Shown here piece after piece: positions 1 through 4,697 of a stretch of 5,145 bases of DNA (position 1 is its first letter; the number at the start of each line of letters is the position of its first letter). This DNA is from Clostridia bacterium (GTDB taxonomy: Bacteria; Bacillota; Clostridia; Oscillospirales; Acutalibacteraceae), in contig JAFQKZ010000042.1 in the NCBI GenBank assembly GCA_017414725.1, positions 1 to 5,145 of the forward strand, in the 5' to 3' direction. The notes under the pieces are model-generated. The model made no database searches. It was not told the origin of the DNA and was given only the letters and a program-made list of their open reading frames with translations. Made by a program: the position numbers and the translations under genes.

Positions 1-13
1 ACCAAATTACTAA

Positions 14-22
14 TGTTGAAAA
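14..22 (-). promoter_or_regulatory. Putative DnaA box over the dnaA -35 element
   Basis: The minus strand reads TTTTCAACA, identical to the 9-mer repeated in the dnaA-dnaN intergenic region at 1462-1470 and 1511-1519. It covers the whole -35 hexamer (16-21). Bound DnaA would compete with RNA polymerase, the usual form of dnaA autorepression. It differs by one base from TTTTCCACA, a form of the general box TTWTNCACA, so its function depends on this organism accepting that variant. Confidence 0.5.
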
Positions 23-44
23 CTTCCGATAATTATGTTACAAT
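16..44 (+). promoter_or_regulatory. dnaA promoter (sigma-A type, extended -10)
   Basis: A TTGAAA -35 box (16-21) and a TACAAT -10 box (39-44) are separated by exactly 17 bp, and a TG at 36-37 makes an extended -10. Transcription would begin near position 51, giving a leader of about 60 nt that contains the SD GGAGGT (93-98). The match to the housekeeping sigma consensus is seen directly; that it drives dnaA is inferred from position. A DnaA-box-like 9-mer overlaps the -35, which suggests autoregulation. Confidence 0.75.
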
Positions 45-72
45 AATAAATATATATGTAAATAAATATATT

Positions 73-81
73 TGTGAATAA
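73..81 (-). promoter_or_regulatory. DnaA box in the dnaA leader
   Basis: The minus strand reads TTATTCACA, a full match to the relaxed DnaA box TTWTNCACA and one base from the Firmicutes consensus TTATCCACA. It lies between the predicted transcription start and the SD of dnaA, where bound DnaA could block early elongation. Together with the box over the -35 it makes autoregulation of dnaA likely. Confidence 0.6.
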
Positions 82-109
82 CATAATATAACGGAGGTTA
101 TTCATTTTA

Positions 110-1411
110 ATGGATTCGTTTGTAACGGCGTGGAATTTAGTTAGCGATTACTGTAAGCAAAAAATCACAGACGTAGCTTATAAAACATGGATAAGCAAAA
201 TCAAACCGGTAAAACTGGATTTTGATAATAATATCGCGGTTTTAAGTGTTCCGAATGAGTTCTACAGACAAACTCTTACAAAGTGTTATATAGGACTGTT
301 ACAAGAAGCACTTAACGAGATTTTTGACAAGACATTCGAGATAAATTTCAAATTAGAGTCTGAGCTTGAACCCGGTCAGAAATCTGAAAAACGACTCGAA
401 CATAGTTTTACTTTTAGTAATTACATAGTTGGGTCTTCAAATAAATTTGCACATGCAGCAGCGTTGGCTGTGGCTACAAACCCTGCAGGTGCGTACAATC
501 CGTTGTTTATATACGGTAATTCAGGGCTAGGTAAAACTCACTTGTTATATGCTATATGTAACGAAGTAATAAAAAATGACCCAAAAAAAGTTTGTTTGTA
601 TATCAAAGGCGATGACTTTACAAACGAATTAATAGAGTCTATCAGAAAAAACACAACTGAGCAGTTTCATCAGAAATATCGCGAAGCTGATGTATTATTA
701 GTCGACGACATACAGTTTATTGCAGGAAAAGATTCGACACAGGAAGAATTTTTCCATACTTTTAATTCTTTATACGAAGCTCAAAAACAAATAGTCTTGA
801 CTTCTGACAGACCCCCGAAGGAAATTCAAACTCTTGAAGATAGATTGAGAACAAGATTTGAGTGGGGCTTAATAGCAGACATTCAGCCGCCGGATTTTGA
901 AACTCGTATTGCTATAGTAAGACGAAAAGCAGAATTACTAGGTATTAAAATGCCTGTAGACGTAAGTGAATACATAGCTAAAAAATTAAAAAATAATATC
1001 AGACAACTTGAAGGTGCTGTAAAAAAAATGAAAGCACATCACTTGTTGAGTGGTGCTCCGTTAAATATCGCAACTGCACAAGACGCTATATCTGATATAT
1101 TAAACAATGATCAACCGCCGCCTATTACTGTCGAGAAAATTATAGAAGAGGTCGCGAGAACTTTTGGAGTATCTCCTGATGACATAAAATCTACAAGAAG
1201 AAACTCAAATATATCTTTGGCACGGCAGATATCTATGCACATAGTCAGAGAAATCACTCAATTACCGTTAGTGTCTATAGGAGAACAGTTCGGAGGTCGC
1301 GATCACAGCACTATAGTTTATGCTTTGAAGCAAGTTGAAACGACTCTTGCGGACAAACCCAGAACACGAGCGATGGTTGAAGATATTATAAAAAATATCC
1401 GTGACAGATAA
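110..1411 (+). CDS. dnaA: Chromosomal replication initiator protein DnaA
   Basis: DnaA is the AAA+ ATPase that binds DnaA boxes at oriC, forms an ATP-dependent filament and opens the origin. The 433-residue protein has the normal family length. Domain I (about 1-80) is followed by a very short domain II linker (about 85-97). In the AAA+ domain one sees Walker A GNSGLGKT (136-143), Walker B LLVDD (196-200), sensor 1 TSDR (231-234), the arginine finger R249 in LRTRFEWGL (equivalent to E. coli R285) and the sensor 2 arginine R298. Domain IV carries the DNA-binding signature GGRDHSTIV (395-403) and R372, at the place of the minor-groove arginine (E. coli R399). The residue before R372 is alanine where E. 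coli and B. subtilis have proline. The ATG lies 11 nt after GGAGG (93-97). The gene is flanked by its own promoter and by oriC, the usual Firmicutes arrangement. Confidence 0.98.
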   Translation: MDSFVTAWNLVSDYCKQKITDVAYKTWISKIKPVKLDFDNNIAVLSVPNEFYRQTLTKCYIGLLQEALNEIFDKTFEINFKLESELEPGQKSEKRLEHSFTFSNYIVGSSNKFAHAAALAVATNPAGAYNPLFIYGNSGLGKTHLLYAICNEVIKNDPKKVCLYIKGDDFTNELIESIRKNTTEQFHQKYREADVLLVDDIQFIAGKDSTQEEFFHTFNSLYEAQKQIVLTSDRPPKEIQTLEDRLRTRFEWGLIADIQPPDFETRIAIVRRKAELLGIKMPVDVSEYIAKKLKNNIRQLEGAVKKMKAHHLLSGAPLNIATAQDAISDILNNDQPPPITVEKIIEEVARTFGVSPDDIKSTRRNSNISLARQISMHIVREITQLPLVSIGEQFGGRDHSTIVYALKQVETTLADKPRTRAMVEDIIKNIRDR

Positions 1412-1437
1412 TTTTTTTTGGGGATTTTTAAATTAAC

Positions 1438-1551
1438 GAGTTTTCAACTTTTAACACAGAGTTTTCAACATAATTGTGAAAAACTCATAAAACTCAGAAT
1501 TTTGTTAAAATTTTCAACAAATTATTAATAATAAATTCACAGTGTTGAATA
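1438..1551. repeat. DnaA box cluster in oriC
   Basis: Box-like 9-mers, written 5'->3' on their own strand, are TTTTCAACT (1441-1449, +), TTTAACACA (1450-1458, +), TTTTCAACA (1462-1470, +), TTTTTCACA (1475-1483, -), ATTTTAACA (1503-1511, -), TTTTCAACA (1511-1519, +), AAATTCACA (1533-1541, +) and TATTCAACA (1543-1551, -). Only TTTTTCACA fully fits the relaxed consensus TTWTNCACA; most of the rest carry A in place of the sixth-position C, and a few differ elsewhere. The density and mixed orientation support a DnaA-binding array, but each single site is a sequence-level prediction. Confidence 0.65.
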
Positions 1552-1588
1552 TTAAATAAATACTGATAATTACCGGGGTTTTAATATA

Positions 1589-1605
1589 TTTTCAACTTTT
1601 TAACA
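1589..1605 (+). promoter_or_regulatory. Tandem DnaA boxes next to the unwinding region
   Basis: Two boxes in the same orientation, TTTTCAACT (1589-1597) and TTTTTAACA (1597-1605), share one base and sit just before the GC block and the trio array. In B. subtilis the boxes at this position anchor DnaA so that its filament extends onto the trios. The one-base overlap means a spacing of 8 bp, tighter than abutting 9-mers, so possibly only one of the two is bound at a time. Confidence 0.6.
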
Positions 1606-1609
1606 GCCC

Positions 1610-1624
1610 CTACTACTACTACTA
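1610..1624 (+). repeat. DnaA-trio array (five CTA repeats)
   Basis: Five perfect CTA trinucleotides run from 1610 to 1624, equivalent to 3'-GAT-5' on the complementary strand, the consensus of DnaA-trios. They begin four bases after the last DnaA box, behind a GC-rich block, and lead directly into A/T-only sequence. DnaA filaments are known to bind this trinucleotide repeat in one strand in B. subtilis and to open the duplex. Function here is inferred from motif and position, which both fit well. Confidence 0.8.
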
Positions 1625-1671
1625 AAATAATATATATATATTTTTATTTAAGAAATTTAAATTTGATAAAT
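1623..1671. other. DNA unwinding element
   Basis: Apart from two G residues (1652 and 1665) these 49 bases are all A or T, including an alternating TA run around 1630-1640. The stretch starts in the last DnaA-trio and ends at the dnaN SD. Such sequence melts easily, and its place after the trios marks it as the probable site of initial strand opening and helicase loading. Confidence 0.75.
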
Positions 1672-1682
1672 GAGGGAATACG

Positions 1683-2837
1683 ATGAGATTTACATGTGGA
1701 AAAAATCAGCTTGCCAATGCTCTTTCAAACGTACAAAAAGCAGTTGCTACAAGATCTACAATACCGGCTCTCGAAGGTGTATTAATAAAAACCATAGGAG
1801 ATAATAATATAGAGTTATGTGCGTATAATACTGAGCTGGGAATTAAAACAAGTATCGACGCAAATATATATAAATCAGGTAGTATAGTAATTAACTCGCA
1901 TATATTTACGGATATTATAAAAAAAGCACCGTGTGATTTAATAGAAATAGAAATTCAAGATAATTTAATAATTAAAATTAAAGCAGGACAAAGTAATTTC
2001 GAGTTAATAGGTATAAATCCTGAAGATTTTCCTGAGTTACCTAATATTTCTCAAACAGAAAGCATAAATTTATCTGTAGAAATTTTGAGATCTATGATTA
2101 AACAAACTATATTTGCAGTTTCAGACAATGACAGTAAGCCTGTTCATACAGGAACTTTGTTTGAGATAAAACCCGGACAAATTACTCTTGTATCTGTAGA
2201 CGGTTTTAGACTTGCTATGAGAACGGAAAATATTCAAGAGCAAGATCTTGAATTTAGATTTGTTGTGCCCGGAAAGACTTTAAGAGAAGTCTTGAGATTA
2301 TTACCTATAAATAATAATATTAATAATTCAGAAAATAATAATACTCAAGAAAAGACTGTAAAAATCACGGCAGGCATGAGACATATAGTCTTTCAAATAG
2401 ACGAGTATATTATAATTTCGAGATTACTTGACGGAGAATTTTTAGATTACCAAGCGACTATACCTGAGAATTATTTATCTAAAATACGAGTTTCTACCGG
2501 TGATTTTCTTGAGAGCATAGAACGTGTTTCTCTTATGATTTCTGACAGAATAACAAGTCCAGTAAAGACTATGTTTTCAAAAGACAAGATTAATTTATCT
2601 TGCGTTACAAGTCTCGGAAAATCAAGTGACGAATTAGACTGTACCGGCGAAATGACAGAAGAGTACACTGAAATTGCTTTTAACAGTAAATATATGCTTG
2701 AAGCTCTTAAATCTGCGGATTGTGACGAAATATATATATATTTAAATACAAATTTAAGTCCTATGAAAATTACTCCTATAGATAATAATTCTTTCTTGTT
2801 TTTAGTCTTACCTGTGAGATTCAAGACAGATAATTAA
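1683..2837 (+). CDS. dnaN: DNA polymerase III beta subunit (sliding clamp)
   Basis: DnaN forms the ring-shaped homodimer that tethers DNA polymerase III and other repair and replication proteins to DNA. The 384-residue sequence spans the three clamp domains (about 1-120, 128-250 and 253-380). Recognisable features are the N-terminal MRFTCGKNQLANAL start, the SVDGFRLAM motif near residues 173-181 and the C-terminal LVLPVRF. It is a little longer than most family members (about 366-378), mainly because of an asparagine-rich stretch at 210-220 between the PGKTLREVL helix and the next strand, probably a surface loop. The ATG is 6 nt after GAGGG (1672-1676). It follows oriC and is followed after 30 bases by recF, where many Firmicutes have the S4-domain gene yaaA/rlbA instead. 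Confidence 0.97.
   Translation: MRFTCGKNQLANALSNVQKAVATRSTIPALEGVLIKTIGDNNIELCAYNTELGIKTSIDANIYKSGSIVINSHIFTDIIKKAPCDLIEIEIQDNLIIKIKAGQSNFELIGINPEDFPELPNISQTESINLSVEILRSMIKQTIFAVSDNDSKPVHTGTLFEIKPGQITLVSVDGFRLAMRTENIQEQDLEFRFVVPGKTLREVLRLLPINNNINNSENNNTQEKTVKITAGMRHIVFQIDEYIIISRLLDGEFLDYQATIPENYLSKIRVSTGDFLESIERVSLMISDRITSPVKTMFSKDKINLSCVTSLGKSSDELDCTGEMTEEYTEIAFNSKYMLEALKSADCDEIYIYLNTNLSPMKITPIDNNSFLFLVLPVRFKTDN
2310..2342 (+). repeat. AAT codon tract inside dnaN
   Basis: Eight of eleven codons (residues 210-220) are AAT, with no AAC. The tract falls in a region where clamp proteins vary in length, so it looks like a tolerated in-frame trinucleotide expansion. Confidence 0.6.
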
Positions 2838-2867
2838 AAAATAATAATATAAATAATAAAAAATAAT

Positions 2868-3962
2868 ATGAGAATACAAGAATTATATATTAAAAATTTC
2901 AGAAATCTAGAAGAAAACAAATATAATTTTAATAATAATATAAATTATATATACGGACAAAACGCCCAGGGTAAGACTAATTTACTTGAGTCTATCTGGA
3001 TGTTAACCGGTGCGAGATCTTTTAGACACTCAAAAGACGGAGAATTAATAAATTTTAATAATGATTTTGCGAGTATAAAAGCAAAAGTTGTAATAAATAA
3101 TAATTTAAATAATATAACTGTAAATTTTGGTAATAACAAAAGAAAAGTATTTTTAAACGAAGTACCAATGAGATCTCCAAGTGAAATTATAGGTTTTTTC
3201 AAAGTAGTATTATTTTCTCCGTTAAATTTAAATTTAATAAAAGACGGACCTGATAACAGACGAAGGCTCATAGACTCAGCGTTATGTCAGTTATACATAA
3301 CATATACTAAAATTCTTGTGAAATACACTAAATTACTGAAACACAGAAATATGTTACTAAAAAATTATAAAAATTATGATTATAAATTTTTAGAGACTTT
3401 AGATGAAGAGTTATGTAGAACAGGCAGCAGTATAATAATGTACAGATTAGATTATCTGGAAAGACTAAAAATAAAGTCACAGAAAATATATTCTGAAATT
3501 TCAAATAATCAAGAAAAACTAGATATAAATTATAATTTTTATAAAATGAATATTAATAAAATTTCTGAAGTCAGAAGTATGTTATTAGACGGTATGAGAA
3601 AGAATTTTGATCTTGATATAAGACTGGGATATACAAGTATAGGTCCGCACAAAGATGACATAGAAATATTTATTAATAATAAGCCTGCGAAAAATTACGG
3701 TTCTCAGGGTCAACAAAGATCTATAATATTGAGTTTAAAATTAGCAGAATCAGAAATTACGGAACTTGAATATGGGGTTTCGCCTGTAATATTATTAGAC
3801 GACGTAATGAGCGAGCTTGATAGTTACAGACAAGAGTATTTATTAACTAAAATTTTAAATAAACAAGTATTTATAACCGGTTGCGATGAATTATTACTGG
3901 AAAAATATAATAATAACTCGAATATTAACAAGTTACACATAAATTGTGGAAAATTAATTTAA
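2868..3962 (+). CDS. recF: DNA replication and repair protein RecF
   Basis: RecF is an SMC/ABC-like ATPase that, with RecO and RecR, helps load RecA on single-stranded gaps. The 364 residues match the family length. Visible motifs are the N-terminal IKNFRNL, Walker A GQNAQGKT (30-37), the NRRRLID segment near residue 128-134, the ABC signature region YGSQGQQR (277-284) and Walker B LLDD with D311/D312, followed by VMSELD (313-318). The start is set by family homology, because MRIQELYIKNFRNL is the normal N-terminus. No SD precedes it: the 30-base gap after dnaN has no G or C at all. Translation may rely on an unstructured A-rich leader or on coupling with dnaN. Base composition is clearly lower in GC than dnaA or gyrB, and the protein is rich in Asn, Ile and Lys. 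Confidence 0.97.
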   Translation: MRIQELYIKNFRNLEENKYNFNNNINYIYGQNAQGKTNLLESIWMLTGARSFRHSKDGELINFNNDFASIKAKVVINNNLNNITVNFGNNKRKVFLNEVPMRSPSEIIGFFKVVLFSPLNLNLIKDGPDNRRRLIDSALCQLYITYTKILVKYTKLLKHRNMLLKNYKNYDYKFLETLDEELCRTGSSIIMYRLDYLERLKIKSQKIYSEISNNQEKLDINYNFYKMNINKISEVRSMLLDGMRKNFDLDIRLGYTSIGPHKDDIEIFINNKPAKNYGSQGQQRSIILSLKLAESEITELEYGVSPVILLDDVMSELDSYRQEYLLTKILNKQVFITGCDELLLEKYNNNSNINKLHINCGKLI

Positions 3963-3983
3963 ATATTAAAAAATAATAAATAT

Positions 3984-4250
3984 ATGTACATAAATATCGG
4001 AGAAAATAATATTATAAACACAAAAAATATACTTGGCGTATTTGATATAGACAAATTAACTGTGTATAAAAATAACAGAGAGTATTTGTCAATTTGCGAG
4101 AAATATAATAAAATAAAAAGTACGACTGAGAATCTGCCAAAGTCTTTTATAATTTGTGTAAATAATAATAAAAATAATAATAATACAGAAAAAATATATT
4201 TAAGTTGCTTGACTTGTAGTACTATTTCAAAAAGAATATCAAGATTATAA
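3984..4250 (+). CDS. remB: RemB-like regulator (DUF370 family, YaaB)
   Basis: This 88-residue protein matches the RemA/RemB (DUF370) family and lies between recF and gyrB, as yaaB/remB does in B. subtilis. Family features are the MYINIGENN start (MY-hydrophobic-H/N-hydrophobic-G), NILGVFD (15-21), REYL (32-35), LPKSFI (51-56) and the C-terminal YLSCLTCSTISKR (72-84). In Bacillus the family is linked to control of biofilm matrix genes, and the RemA branch is a DNA-binding protein; here a DNA-binding or regulatory role is only inferred. An asparagine run (60-67, broken by one Lys) lengthens the loop before the last strand. The gene begins 21 bases after recF with no SD; the ATG is supported by the family N-terminus. 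Its stop overlaps a 16-bp A/T palindrome. Confidence 0.88.
   Translation: MYINIGENNIINTKNILGVFDIDKLTVYKNNREYLSICEKYNKIKSTTENLPKSFIICVNNNKNNNNTEKIYLSCLTCSTISKRISRL
4161..4184 (+). repeat. AAT codon tract inside remB
   Basis: Seven of eight codons are AAT with one AAA. It expands the loop between the LPKSF segment and the YLS strand of RemB. Confidence 0.55.
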
Positions 4251-4269
4251 AAAATTTTTTATTTATATT

Positions 4270-4275
4270 AGGAGG
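4270..4275 (+). promoter_or_regulatory. SD of the zinc-ribbon gene, decides its start
   Basis: AGGAGG is the strongest SD in the window. A GTG at 4275-4277 overlaps it and cannot be the start it serves. The codon at normal distance (8 nt after GGAGG) in the open frame is ATT at 4284. No ATG, GTG or TTG lies in any frame in the window of normal spacing. Confidence 0.7.
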
Positions 4276-4283
4276 TGCTTTTT

Positions 4284-4667
4284 ATTAGTAAATATAATAA
4301 ATTTAATAGATATAAATTACCTAAGTGTCCGTATTGTAATTCAAAATTGTGGTATAGTGAAGTATTTATATTAAAAAATAATACTAACATGTATTGCCCT
4401 CATTGTGGAAAAAAATCAGAAATAATATTAAGAACGGAAATTTATCAGGCTTTGGGCTTTACTGAGTCAATATGTTTAGTAATTTTTGCACTTTCTATTT
4501 TTAAAGGCGGAGGTTACTGTCTCCTAGGACTATTAGCAGTAATTTTATTATTTACTGGATTTTATGTATTTTCACCGTTTTGCGTGAGACTAAAAAGCAC
4601 AGAAATATTAAATAATACAAATAATAATATAAATAATTTTGATAATAACGAGATTTTTAGTAATTAA
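4284..4667 (+). CDS. Zinc-ribbon membrane protein of unknown function, probable ATT start
   Basis: This protein of about 127 residues has no function I can name. It begins with a four-cysteine zinc ribbon, CPYC (15-18) and CPHC (38-41), in the pattern C-x2-C-x19-C-x2-C, close to the small Firmicutes family described as CXXC-20-CXXC. Two hydrophobic segments follow (about 59-73 and 78-97), separated by KGGG, so it is probably a two-helix membrane protein. The C-terminus (110-122) is an asparagine-rich tail. The reading frame is open from a GTG at 4275, but that codon lies inside the SD AGGAGG; ATT at 4284 has ideal spacing and gives M-SKYNKF, like the N-termini I recall for relatives. The next ATG (4389) would delete the first CxxC pair. 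It lies between remB and gyrB with gaps of about 33 and 30 bases, so it is probably co-transcribed. Confidence 0.72.
   Translation: MSKYNKFNRYKLPKCPYCNSKLWYSEVFILKNNTNMYCPHCGKKSEIILRTEIYQALGFTESICLVIFALSIFKGGGYCLLGLLAVILLFTGFYVFSPFCVRLKSTEILNNTNNNINNFDNNEIFSN
4611..4649 (+). repeat. AAT codon tract at the end of the zinc-ribbon gene
   Basis: Asparagine makes up nine of thirteen codons, eight AAT and one AAC. The tract encodes a hydrophilic tail after the last membrane helix and looks like the same trinucleotide expansion as in dnaN and remB. Confidence 0.55.
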
Positions 4668-4680
4668 AAATATATAATAT

Positions 4681-4687
4681 AAAGGAG
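4681..4687 (+). promoter_or_regulatory. SD of gyrB, supports a TTG start
   Basis: AAAGGAG lies 10 nt before TTG at 4698. No ATG or GTG is available in frame between the SD and the conserved GyrB N-terminal block, so TTG is the likely start. Confidence 0.75.
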
Positions 4688-4697
4688 ATTTGTTTTT

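Larger units (their letters stand above)
1412..1682. other. oriC: Chromosomal replication origin (oriC) in the dnaA-dnaN gap
   Basis: This 271-base stretch has no gene. It holds, in order, a cluster of about eight DnaA-box-like 9-mers on both strands (1441-1551), two abutting boxes (1589-1605), a short GC block (1606-1610), five CTA trinucleotides (1610-1624), a nearly pure A/T unwinding region (1623-1671) and the dnaN SD GAGGG (1672-1676). This order matches the basal unwinding system described for Bacillus subtilis oriC: boxes, GC-rich spacer, DnaA-trios, then the melted region. dnaA-dnaN is the standard origin position in Firmicutes. I see no rho-independent terminator after dnaA and no convincing separate dnaN promoter, so both may depend on sequences I cannot resolve by eye. 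Confidence 0.88.

Noticed and set aside
1411..1435. Possible terminator after dnaA (T8 followed by GGGG and T5)
   Set aside because: There is a T run but no G/C-stem hairpin before it, so a rho-independent terminator is not supported.
1502..1570. TTGTTA/TAATAA and TTGAAT/GATAAT as dnaN promoters
   Set aside because: The first pair has weak hexamers and 18 bp spacing, the second only 14 bp spacing. Neither stands out in A/T-rich origin sequence.
2471..2824. Open frame on the minus strand inside dnaN
   Set aside because: It lies wholly within dnaN, shows no recognisable domain and has no SD; it is a shadow of the coding strand.
2945..3271. Open frame on the minus strand inside recF
   Set aside because: It overlaps the RecF Walker A region antisense and has no independent support.
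4247..4262. Perfect 16-bp palindrome of A6T6 type at the remB stop
   Set aside because: It has no loop and no G/C, so it cannot act as a normal terminator; in DNA this AT-rich it may be chance or a bending tract.
4275..4277. GTG as start of the zinc-ribbon gene
   Set aside because: The codon is part of the AGGAGGTG SD, so the ribosome bound there could not place it in the P site; ATT at 4284 fits better.
4639..4678. TATAAT at 4673-4678 as a gyrB promoter
   Set aside because: No acceptable -35 lies 16-18 bp upstream; the nearest TTGATA is 28 bp away. TATAAT is common by chance here.
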